The notes under the pieces were generated by a model. That model worked only from the letters and a program-made list of their open reading frames with translations. It made no database searches and was not told the origin of the DNA. From Streptomyces roseochromogenus subsp. oscitans DS 12.976 (lineage in GTDB: Bacteria; Actinomycetota; Actinomycetes; Streptomycetales; Streptomycetaceae): DNA of 49,243 nt. A program made the position numbers and the translations under genes. Location of the stretch: the NCBI RefSeq assembly GCF_000497445.1, contig NZ_CM002285.1, positions 5,127,680 through 5,176,922 of the forward strand, in the 5' to 3' direction. Below are positions 24,272-32,228 of this stretch, piece by piece (positions within the stretch are counted from its first letter, which is position 1; each line of letters opens with the position of its first letter).

Positions 24272-24432
24272 CTCATCCAGAGGGGCAGAGGGACACGGCC
24301 CGATGAAGCCCCGGCAACCCTCCAGCCGATACTCGTAGATCAACCTGATCAGGTCTGATCGCTCCGCGAGGCTCCCGGCTAGGGAAGGTGCCAAATCCGT
24401 CTCATGGCGAGATGCGTCATGAGGAAGATGAG
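24272..24432 (+). promoter_or_regulatory. SAM-I (S-box) riboswitch
   Basis: The aptamer can be laid out completely. P1 pairs CTCATC (24272-24277) with GATGAG (24427-24432). P2 and the kink-turn are AGAGGGGCAGAGGGACACGG and CCCGATGAAGCCCCGGCAACC. P3 is long and closes between CCAGCCG and CGGCTAGG. The J3/4 core AAGGTGCCAAATCC follows, and P4 pairs CTCATG (24401-24406) with CATGAG (24418-24423). The 3' strand of P1 overlaps the GAGGAG Shine-Dalgarno-like sequence (24430-24435), with no terminator between it and the gene. Control is therefore probably translational: SAM binding stabilises P1 and hides the ribosome-binding site. Confidence 0.95.
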
Positions 24433-24451
24433 GAGAAAGGGCCTCGCCTCC

Positions 24452-25735
24452 ATGGCTGTGCAGACAGTTGCAAGCACCAGCGAATCCACCGTCGACCTCG
24501 GTCCCGCCGCGGCCCTGAGCTGTCGCGAGTGCGGGCATCGTGTCCCGCTCGGCCCGGTCTTCGCCTGCGAGGAGTGTTTCGGCCCGCTGGAGATCGCCTA
24601 CGACTTCTCCGGCTACGACACCGAAGAGCTGCGCCGCCGTATCGAGGCCGGCCCGGCGAACATCTGGCGGTACGCCCCGCTGCTGCCCGTCCCGGCGGAC
24701 GTGGCCGAAAAGCCCAACCTGAACCCGGGCTGGACCAAGCTGGTCAAGGCCGACAACCTCGCCCACGAGCTGGGCGTCACCGGCGGCCTGTATGTGAAGG
24801 ACGACTCCGGCAATCCGACGCACTCCTTCAAGGACCGCGTCGTCGCCCAGGCCCTGGAGGCCGCCCGCGCCTTCGGCTTCACCACGCTCTCCTGCTCCTC
24901 GACCGGCAACCTGGCCGGTGCCGTCGGCGCCGCCGCGGCCCGCGCCGGCTTCCGCTCCTGCGTGTTCATCCCGCATGACCTGGAGCAGGGCAAGGTCGTC
25001 ATGGCCGCGGTCTACGGCGGCGAACTGGTCGGCATCGAGGGCAACTACGACGATGTGAACCGCTTCTGCTCGGAGCTGATCGGCGACCCGGCCGGCGAGG
25101 GCTGGGGCTTCGTCAACGTCAATCTGCGGCCGTACTACGCGGAGGGCTCCAAGACCCTCGCGTACGAGATCTGCGAGCAGCTCGGCTGGCGGCTGCCCGA
25201 CCAGATCGTGATCCCGATCGCCTCCGGCTCCCAGCTCACGAAGATCGACAAGGGTCTGAAGGAGCTGATCGAGCTGGGTCTGGTCGAGGACAAGCCGTAC
25301 AAGGTCTTCGGCGCGCAGGCCGAGGGCTGCTCGCCGGTGTCGACGGCCTTCAAGGCCGGCCATGACGTGGTCCGCCCCCAGAAGCCGAACACCATCGCCA
25401 AGTCCCTCGCCATCGGCAACCCGGCCGACGGCCCCTACGTCCTCGACATCGCGCGCCGCACCGGCGGTGCCGTGGAGGACGTGACGGACGAGGAAGTCGT
25501 CGACGCCATCAAACTGCTGGCCCGCACCGAGGGCATCTTCGCGGAGACGGCGGGCGGTGTGACCGTGGGCGTCACCCGCAAGCTGATCAAGGACGGCGTC
25601 CTGGACCCGACGAAGACCACGGTGGTTCTCAACACCGGTGACGGGCTGAAGACGCTGGACGCGGTGGCTGGTACAGGGCTGACCGCGACCATTCGTCCCA
25701 GCCTTGATTCGTTCCGCGAGGCCGGCCTCGCGTAA
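24452..25735 (+). CDS. thrC: threonine-synthase-like PLP enzyme (ThrC family; candidate O-phosphohomoserine-dependent homocysteine synthase)
   Basis: 427 aa. A zinc-ribbon-like N-terminus has CxxC at residues 24-27 and 39-42. The fold-type II PLP domain follows: YVKDDSGNPTHSFKDRVV with the Schiff-base Lys127, TTLSCSSTGNLAGAVGAAAA for the phosphate loop, and VNVNLRPYYAEGSKTLAYEI. This is the ThrC family, which converts O-phosphohomoserine to threonine. Two things argue for a different or additional role: control by a SAM riboswitch and a CysO-type sulfur carrier directly downstream. S. coelicolor has, from memory, a separate hom-thrC-thrB operon, making this the second copy. I recall a reported Streptomyces enzyme, MetM, that makes homocysteine from O-phosphohomoserine, and this gene may be its ortholog. 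The ATG at 24452 is the last of several in-frame ATGs and lies clear of the aptamer. Confidence 0.88.
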   Translation: MAVQTVASTSESTVDLGPAAALSCRECGHRVPLGPVFACEECFGPLEIAYDFSGYDTEELRRRIEAGPANIWRYAPLLPVPADVAEKPNLNPGWTKLVKADNLAHELGVTGGLYVKDDSGNPTHSFKDRVVAQALEAARAFGFTTLSCSSTGNLAGAVGAAAARAGFRSCVFIPHDLEQGKVVMAAVYGGELVGIEGNYDDVNRFCSELIGDPAGEGWGFVNVNLRPYYAEGSKTLAYEICEQLGWRLPDQIVIPIASGSQLTKIDKGLKELIELGLVEDKPYKVFGAQAEGCSPVSTAFKAGHDVVRPQKPNTIAKSLAIGNPADGPYVLDIARRTGGAVEDVTDEEVVDAIKLLARTEGIFAETAGGVTVGVTRKLIKDGVLDPTKTTVVLNTGDGLKTLDAVAGTGLTATIRPSLDSFREAGLA

Positions 25736-25747
25736 CTGAGTTCGTCT

Positions 25748-25822
25748 GCGGGCCGGTGGGGGCTGGTCGTGCCCACGCGGCGGTAGCCGTACATCAAATA
25801 CAGCCCCGCGCCCCTGGGGCGT
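25748..25822. repeat. Streptomyces interspersed intergenic repeat
   Basis: TGCGGGCCGGTGGGGGCTGG, TCGTGCCCACGCGGCGGTAG, a short AT-rich stretch, then ACAGCCCCGCGCCCCTGGGG. This is the full-length form of the common Streptomyces intergenic element and can fold as an imperfect hairpin. It separates the PLP enzyme gene from the sulfur carrier gene by 109 bp and could weaken read-through or stabilise the mRNA. Confidence 0.65.
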
Positions 25823-25844
25823 CACCCTGACCGGAGGTTTCATC

Positions 25845-26120
25845 GTGAGCGTGACCGTTCGCATCCCGACCATCCTGCGCACCTACACCGGTGGGCAGGC
25901 CGAAGTGGCCGCCGAAGGCGCCACCCTCGCCGAGGTCATCGAGGACCTGGAGAAGAACCACACCGGGATCGCCGCCCGCGTCCTGGACGACCAGGGCAAG
26001 CTGCGCCGTTTCGTGAACGTCTACGTCAACGACGACGACGTCCGCTTCGAGCAGGGCCTTCAGACCGCCACCCCGGACGGCGCGGGTGTCTCCATCATCC
26101 CGGCGGTCGCCGGCGGCTGA
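25845..26120 (+). CDS. cysO: CysO/MoaD/ThiS-type sulfur carrier protein
   Basis: 91 aa, beta-grasp ubiquitin-like fold, ending in VSIIPAVAGG with the terminal Gly-Gly that is activated to a thiocarboxylate. It closely resembles mycobacterial CysO along its length, as I remember that sequence: VTVRIPTILRTYTGGQ, TLAEVIEDLEKNHTGIAARV and RRFVNVYVNDDDVRFEQGL. CysO carries sulfide to the PLP enzyme CysM, and the hydrolase Mec releases cysteine. Neither cysM nor mec is adjacent here; the neighbour is a ThrC-like PLP enzyme. That makes it a candidate sulfur donor for that enzyme. The GTG start has GGAGG at 8 bases. Confidence 0.92.
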   Translation: MSVTVRIPTILRTYTGGQAEVAAEGATLAEVIEDLEKNHTGIAARVLDDQGKLRRFVNVYVNDDDVRFEQGLQTATPDGAGVSIIPAVAGG

Positions 26121-26122
26121 TC

Positions 26123-26191
26123 GTTACCTTGGGTAACTTCAGTTACCCATTGTTCATTGAATTGCCTCCTCCGTGAGAGAAGCGGAGGGGG
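26123..26191 (+). terminator. two tandem hairpins after the sulfur carrier gene
   Basis: The first block has three alternating half-sites, GTTACC (26123-26128), GGGTAAC (26131-26137) and GTTACCC (26142-26148), so two mutually exclusive hairpins are possible. The second hairpin pairs CCTCCTCCG (26165-26173) with CGGAGGGGG (26183-26191) and is followed by CGATTCT. The second is the likely terminator. The first could be a terminator, an operator or part of a switch. Confidence 0.6.
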
Positions 26192-26552
26192 CGATTCTGC
26201 GTGATTGAGCGCGGTACAGTTGGGGAACCTGGTCGCGGCCTTCGGGTCGCGAGCCCTGGATTCGTGCCGCACGCCCGACAAGAAGCAGCCAAAGTACGCG
26301 GGTTTTATGCGGCTTTTGTGGCCTTTGTGTGGCCCGACTTGCCCCGAAGTCGGGCGAATTCTCACCACATTCCGGACCGTTCCCGTCCAGAATTCTCGTC
26401 CGATTGACCTGTTGCAGACGGCAGTTGGACAGATACATTCAGCCGCGGTCGACGCGTTCCGGCGCACGCCCCCGACCGATTTGGGGGGTGAGGTCTGACC
26501 CGGGTCCGCGAAGTGTGGATCTGTGCAAGGGCCAGTAATAGGGGAGTTAGGC
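26192..26552 (+). promoter_or_regulatory. long leader of the cold-shock gene, with inverted repeats
   Basis: This 361-bp gap holds no gene. A perfect 9-bp inverted repeat, GCCCGACTT with AAGTCGGGC (26332-26340 and 26347-26355), is directly followed by GAATTCT (26356-26362) paired with AGAATTC (26389-26395). A possible promoter is TTGCAG (26412-26417), 16 bp, TACATT (26434-26439), which would give a leader of about 107 nt. Long structured leaders are usual for cold-shock genes. The promoter assignment is tentative. Confidence 0.4.
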
Positions 26553-26759
26553 ATGGCTCAGGGCACCGTCAAGTGGTTCAACGCGGAGAAGGGGTACGGC
26601 TTCATCGCGGTCGACGGTGGTGCGGATGTTTTCGTCCACTACAGTGCGATCCAGATGGACGGTTACCGCACCCTGGAAGAGGGACAGCGGGTCGACTTCG
26701 AGATCTCGCAGGGTCAGAAGGGCCCGCAGGCGGACATGGTCAAGCTGGCGACCAGCTGA
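26553..26759 (+). CDS. cold-shock protein (CspA family)
   Basis: 68 aa, a single cold-shock domain. RNP1 is KGYGFIAV and RNP2 is VFVHYSAI, both intact, in the order typical of actinobacterial Csp proteins ([20 protein letters not shown] at the start). It binds single-stranded nucleic acid and acts as an RNA chaperone and anti-terminator. The ATG is preceded by GGGGAG. A strong terminator follows the gene, so it is a monocistronic unit ahead of groEL2. In S. coelicolor the Csp gene beside groEL2 has the same arrangement, as I remember it. Confidence 0.95.
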   Translation: MAQGTVKWFNAEKGYGFIAVDGGADVFVHYSAIQMDGYRTLEEGQRVDFEISQGQKGPQADMVKLATS

Positions 26760-26800
26760 AGCACGCGTCGGCTGACAGCGACGTTCTTCTGCTCATCTTC

Positions 26801-26834
26801 GAAGGGCCCGTACCTCCTGGGGTGCGGGCCCTTC
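26801..26834 (+). terminator. Rho-independent-type terminator of the cold-shock gene
   Basis: GAAGGGCCCGTACC pairs with GGTGCGGGCCCTTC across a 6-nt loop, 14 pairs with one G-U. The stem is followed by GTCAT rather than a T-run. Confidence 0.85.
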
Positions 26835-26836
26835 GT

Positions 26837-26882
26837 CATGCCCGGCGCGCCCCCTGTTCATGCCCGGCGTTCATGCCCGGCG
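26837..26882. repeat. three copies of CATGCCCGGCG
   Basis: Copies start at 26837, 26859 and 26872. They lie between the cold-shock terminator and the groEL2 promoter and have no evident function. Confidence 0.6.
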
Positions 26883-26930
26883 CCCCCCGTTCGCGCGCGG
26901 CTGAGCGAGGCCCCCGGCAGGCGCGAGGCG

Positions 26931-28742
<1,812 letters not shown>

Positions 28743-28780
28743 TCGACCTGACGGTTGATCGCCTGTCCTTCGGACCGAGG

Positions 28781-28813
28781 GCGGTGCTTCCAGCTTCTGG
28801 CTGGGGGTGCCGC
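28781..28813. terminator. probable bidirectional terminator after groEL2
   Basis: An inner stem CCAGC/GCTGG is extended by an outer GCGG/CCGC pairing. It lies in the 91-bp gap between the convergent groEL2 and Uma2-like genes. Confidence 0.5.
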
Positions 28814-28833
28814 TCTCGGGCGTTTCACGTGCC

Positions 28834-29505
28834 TCAGTCGGCGTAGTCCTTGAGTTCCTCAGTGTCCAGGGTGATGCTCACCGGCGGTGGGAGTTCGACG
28901 GTGGCGCCCCAGGGATAGGACGGGGACTGCTGGTAGCGGCCGTCTTTGGGGTCGCTGTAGACGACGACGGTGTTGTTGTCGCGGTCGATGAGGAGGTAGA
29001 CAGGGATGTCGACCGCTCCATAGCCGACCGGCTTGTCGATACGGTCGCGCTGGTTGGTGTCGCGGTCGTGAGAGGTGATCTCTACGGCCATGAGGGCGCC
29101 GTCGGCCGGGGACCAGTTGCCGTGTCCCCTCAAGTGGCCCCTAGGCGTGAGGAAGCCGTCCGTGATGGCGCGGCCCTTGCGGTATGCCTCGGTCTTGACA
29201 CCTCGTTCGGGCACGAGGTTCAGTTCGGGGCGCTGCTGCATGCACTGACGGAGCAGCCACATGAAGATCTCGCAGTGGTTGCCGTCCGGCATTGCCTTGA
29301 CCTCTAGCTTTCCGTTGCTGTACTCAAGCCGGACGGTCTCCGGCGCCCGGCGTGCGAGTTCCTCGAAGTCCTCGACGCTGAGCGGATCCTTGGTACGGAC
29401 GCGCCCGTCGATGAATTCGAGCCGCACGCCCTCCGGGGCCACACTGGCGAGTTCCTCGAAGTCCTCGATGGGCATCTGCGGGCGTTCAGCGGTGCTGGGG
29501 GTCAT
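28834..29505 (-). CDS. Uma2-family (DUF820) putative endonuclease with duplicated N-terminal segment
   Basis: 223 aa. The PD-(D/E)xK-like Uma2 core is visible: GNHCEIFMWLLRQCMQQRPE, ITDGFLTPRGH, the catalytic-type DGALMAVEITSHDRDTNQRD (Glu within VEI), and YGAVDIPVYLLIDRDNNTVV. Before the core, the segment DFEELASVAPEGVRLEFIDG is repeated as DFEELARRAPETVRLEYSNG, so the normal Uma2 N-terminus occurs twice. Uma2 proteins are common, often in many copies, in cyanobacteria and Streptomyces; their biological role is unsettled. The ATG at 29505 opens both copies. Confidence 0.88.
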   Translation of the reverse strand: MTPSTAERPQMPIEDFEELASVAPEGVRLEFIDGRVRTKDPLSVEDFEELARRAPETVRLEYSNGKLEVKAMPDGNHCEIFMWLLRQCMQQRPELNLVPERGVKTEAYRKGRAITDGFLTPRGHLRGHGNWSPADGALMAVEITSHDRDTNQRDRIDKPVGYGAVDIPVYLLIDRDNNTVVVYSDPKDGRYQQSPSYPWGATVELPPPVSITLDTEELKDYAD

Positions 29506-29564
29506 GGCGTCGCCTCCTCCCCTCCATCGTGCCCCGGGGTGGTGTCGTCGGACCGTAGGAGCGG

Positions 29565-30440
29565 TCATACGGGTGTCCTCTCTCGTCGCTTCAGGGACAT
29601 CGCAGCCCGGATCTCGCCCGCGCGGGCGTGGACTGCGGGGGCGGGCAGGGGTGTACGGGGGCGCTCGGGAGCGCGTTCGCCCCGGCAGCCGCCGCACACG
29701 CCCCCCGGCAGTGCCTCCGGCTGCCCCGGGACCCCGCACTCCGCGCACTCCAGGACTCGGCGAGGTGGGCGGCGGACCGGTTCCGGCGGGAGTTTGTCGA
29801 TCAGGCGGCAGCGGACCAAGGCGGCCGGGTGATGGACCGGCGTGGGCAGGCCCTCGGTCAGCGCGCGGAGTACGGCCTCGTCGGTGGCCCCACGAGCGAA
29901 CCACCCCTCCACCAGCGGGGCGAGCGCGGCGCAGTCGGCGGCGGAGAGGGACAGGAGCGGGGCCGTACGACCCAGGGCGGCGAGCAGGATGTGGGCTCGG
30001 GAGCGGGTGGGGCGGGGCCGGTCCGGCGGCTCGTCCTTCGCCGGTACGTCGCCGCGTGTGAACGCCGCCCACCAGGTGTCGTCACGGGTGGTACGGGAGA
30101 ACCACGTTCGGGTGATCCAGCGCGCGCCGCCGGAGCCGGTCAGGTGTTCCCGGCCCCTGCGTAAGTGGCCCGCCCGCTGGAGGTTGTTGAGAGCCGTTCG
30201 CAGGGCGCACTGGCCGTACGGGAGCTGCTTGGCCAGCGTTTTCACCGAGACGTCGGCACCTTCGGGTAGGCGGTCGATGTACGCGGCGATGGCGGCTTCG
30301 CGGGGCGGGAGGTGCGCGAAGTCGTGGTTGGTGCGGGGGAGTTGGTCAGGGGCGGAGCGCTTGCCGTAACCCGGATTGGCCATCGGGTGCGGGGTCGCAT
30401 GCGCGGGCAGGGAGGCAGGACTAAGCTGGGCTTCAGCCAC
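29565..30440 (-). CDS. winged helix-turn-helix domain protein with C-terminal zinc-finger-like motif
   Basis: 291 aa. The N-terminal third has a winged-helix pattern (REAAIAAYIDRLPEGADVSV, KTLAKQLPYGQCALRTALNN, LQRAGHLRRGREHL) of the kind found in actinobacterial plasmid or regulatory proteins. The middle is helical (AALAPLVEGWFARGATDEAV). A CxxC pair is visible in LECAECGVPGQ and another in GGVCGGCRGE, suggesting a bound zinc. Target genes are unknown. The GTG at 30440 is chosen because GGAGAAG lies 7 bases upstream. A long hairpin sits in its 5' leader. Confidence 0.72.
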   Translation of the reverse strand: MAEAQLSPASLPAHATPHPMANPGYGKRSAPDQLPRTNHDFAHLPPREAAIAAYIDRLPEGADVSVKTLAKQLPYGQCALRTALNNLQRAGHLRRGREHLTGSGGARWITRTWFSRTTRDDTWWAAFTRGDVPAKDEPPDRPRPTRSRAHILLAALGRTAPLLSLSAADCAALAPLVEGWFARGATDEAVLRALTEGLPTPVHHPAALVRCRLIDKLPPEPVRRPPRRVLECAECGVPGQPEALPGGVCGGCRGERAPERPRTPLPAPAVHARAGEIRAAMSLKRRERTPV

Positions 30441-30470
30441 GGGATCGCTTCTCCGATCTCGTTGGTCAGA

Positions 30471-30502
30471 CCCCCGCAGGTGTTTGCCGCACCTGGCGGG
30501 GG
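30471..30502 (-). promoter_or_regulatory. GC-rich hairpin in the leader of the winged-helix gene
   Basis: CCCCCGCAGGTG faces CACCTGGCGGGGG across a short loop, with one bulged base. It lies about 30 bases upstream of the GTG start. There is no T-run on the coding sense, so it is more likely an mRNA structure or binding site than an attenuator. Confidence 0.4.
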
Positions 30503-30641
30503 TTGTTCGTATGCGGGACGTTAGAGGTTTGTGACTGTCCGTGGCAAGTCGGTCGCGGCAAGTCAACTCGCAGGGTGGGAGGGTGGGTTGAGCCCACCAC
30601 CCATTCCGCAGAAAGAGGTCTCGAAGCTCGGCGCCCGGAGC

Positions 30642-30854
30642 TCAAGCGCCGACGTTCCTGAGGTTTTCGACGAACGCCGACCAGGCCTCCGGCCGGAACA
30701 CGAGCTTCGGTCCTTGGGGGGTTTTGGAGTCGCGGACGGGGACGAGGGCTGGGAAGTCGCGGGTGACTTCCAGGCAGTCGTCGCCGCCGCCTCCGCTGTA
30801 GCTCGACTTGTACCAGGTGGCCGCGCTCAGGTCGTAATCAGGGATGTTCCTCAT
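30642..30854 (-). CDS. DUF397 domain protein
   Basis: 70 aa, a complete DUF397 domain: ATWYKSSYSGGGGDDCLEV followed by VPVRDSKTPQGPKLVFRPEA and WSAFVENLR. DUF397 proteins pair with XRE-DUF5753 regulators (WhiJ/BldB-associated systems) and are thought to modulate them. It overlaps the upstream XRE gene by 17 bp, so it is translationally coupled to its partner. Confidence 0.93.
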   Translation of the reverse strand: MRNIPDYDLSAATWYKSSYSGGGGDDCLEVTRDFPALVPVRDSKTPQGPKLVFRPEAWSAFVENLRNVGA

Positions 30855-31677
30855 GGGCGCAATCCTGCGCCAACGTCTCGACGAGGGCTAGGGACTTCTC
30901 CCGCGAGAGTGCGGAGGCCACGAGGAGATCGAACGTGAACCTCAGTTGGGTGACCGTGGCCGGGTCGTCCTCCAGTCGCCCGGTGCGCACCCCCTCGTAA
31001 TAGACAAGCGGAGGGGCGTCCTCGAACTCCATCAGCTTCAGGGCACCCTGCATTGCTGCGTGCGCTCCCGCGCTGAGGGGCAGCACCTGCACGATGACCC
31101 GGCTCCGGCGGATCAGGCTCGCGATGTGGCGCAGGGCCTCCGCCATCACCTCTCGGCCACCGGTCTCCCGGCGTAACGCCGCCTCGTCAAGCACGGTCCA
31201 CAACACCGGCTTTGTTGGGTGGTCAAGTAGACGGGTCCGCACCATCCGGCCTTCCGTCCACTCCTCGATGGTCTCCTCCGGTGCCGTCGGGTCGTACGCG
31301 CGGTTCACGGCTCGTGCGTAAGCGGGTGTCTGGAGCAGGCCGGGAATCAGGAGCGGTGCGTACTGTCTGATCACCGCGGCCTGCGCTTCCGCCTCCGCTG
31401 CCTCCCCAAAGTGCTCCGGATACTTCGACTTGGCCGCCGCCTTGCAGTTCCGCTTGAAGAAGCCCCCTGTATTCAGGGCTTCGTCCAGCATTGCCGCGAT
31501 CTCCGGCTGCATCCGCCGTGTTCCAGCCTCCAGTTGGCCGATGAACGACCCGCTGACGAACAGCTTCGCGCCCAGCTCCTCCTGGCTGAGCCCCGCTCTC
31601 TCCCTCGCGTGCCGAAGCTCCGCGCCCAGCAGGGCCCTGGGTGATGACGACGGGTCGAGATCCTTCGGTCCTGCCAT
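30838..31677 (-). CDS. XRE-family regulator with DUF5753 domain (WhiJ-like)
   Basis: 279 aa. An N-terminal XRE helix-turn-helix occupies about residues 15-70 (LLGAELRHARERAGLSQEEL, then KLFVSGSFIGQLEAGTRRMQ). The remainder is DUF5753: YAPLLIPGLLQTPAYARAVN, VLDEAALRRETGG and VIVQVLPLSAGAHAAMQGAL. Members are DNA-binding regulators paired with a small DUF397 protein; WhiJ represses development in S. coelicolor. The partner gene overlaps its 3' end. The ATG at 31677 puts the HTH near the N-terminus. It is divergent from a small unknown gene, and the 115 bp between them must hold both promoters. Confidence 0.93.
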   Translation of the reverse strand: MAGPKDLDPSSSPRALLGAELRHARERAGLSQEELGAKLFVSGSFIGQLEAGTRRMQPEIAAMLDEALNTGGFFKRNCKAAAKSKYPEHFGEAAEAEAQAAVIRQYAPLLIPGLLQTPAYARAVNRAYDPTAPEETIEEWTEGRMVRTRLLDHPTKPVLWTVLDEAALRRETGGREVMAEALRHIASLIRRSRVIVQVLPLSAGAHAAMQGALKLMEFEDAPPLVYYEGVRTGRLEDDPATVTQLRFTFDLLVASALSREKSLALVETLAQDCAHEEHP

Positions 31678-31792
31678 GGCAACTCCCGGTCTGACAGCAG
31701 AGTTTGTTGGGGCGCCCTCTCTGGCCAGGGTAGAGCGCTGACGGCCACTCTGTGTGGTGTACGTGAACACTCAGCGTGGAGGGATTGGCGCA

Positions 31793-32107
31793 ATGGAGAT
31801 GAAGGAAATGACGGTGGATGAGCGGCCCGCCCGTTCTGCCGAGGAAGCGGTGGAGCGGGTGCGCGCGGCCCTGTATGACGTCGGGATCGTTCTTCCGTCG
31901 CTCCGGATCGACCCGGTGACCGGCGCCCACGGGCACCCGTACGCCCTGGTCGATCTGGGCCGCTGCAACATCGGCGTCGCCTCGAAGCTGGCGGCGGTCC
32001 TCCGGGCGAAGGGCTGTCCGCCGGATTCGGCCGAGACGCCGACGGACGAGGCGCTGCGGGAGCGGGTGCGGCGACTGAACCGGGAGAGTGTGAGGGGCGT
32101 CACGTGA
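31793..32107 (+). CDS. small conserved hypothetical beside XRE/DUF397 pair
   Basis: 104 aa. The core reads VERVRAALYDVGIVLPSLRI, DPVTG, ALVDLGRCNIGVASKLAAVL and RAKGCPPDS, then a charged tail. I recall similar proteins next to XRE-DUF397 pairs in other Streptomyces but know no function. The ATG at 31793 is preceded by GGAGGG at 9 bases. It starts divergently from the XRE gene, so the three genes may form one regulatory unit. Confidence 0.7.
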   Translation: MEMKEMTVDERPARSAEEAVERVRAALYDVGIVLPSLRIDPVTGAHGHPYALVDLGRCNIGVASKLAAVLRAKGCPPDSAETPTDEALRERVRRLNRESVRGVT

Positions 32108-32169
32108 AGGCCTTCGCCGGGTTCGGAATGTGGGGCAGCGCATAGGCGATTACTTAAGGAGCTGCAACA

Positions 32170-32196
32170 ATGCGTATTCACATACCGACCGGTTAA
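32170..32196 (+). CDS. possible 8-aa leader peptide
   Basis: AAGGAG followed after 8 bases by ATG opens a nine-codon frame (MRIHIPTG, then TAA). It has a better Shine-Dalgarno sequence than many full genes here. The stop lies 32 bp before the GTG of the flavin oxidoreductase gene. No cysteine run or obvious attenuator hairpin accompanies it, so the function is open and the frame could be accidental. Confidence 0.35.
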   Translation: MRIHIPTG

Positions 32197-32228
32197 CACC
32201 CGGCACCCCCCTCACGAGGAGCCCCCAC

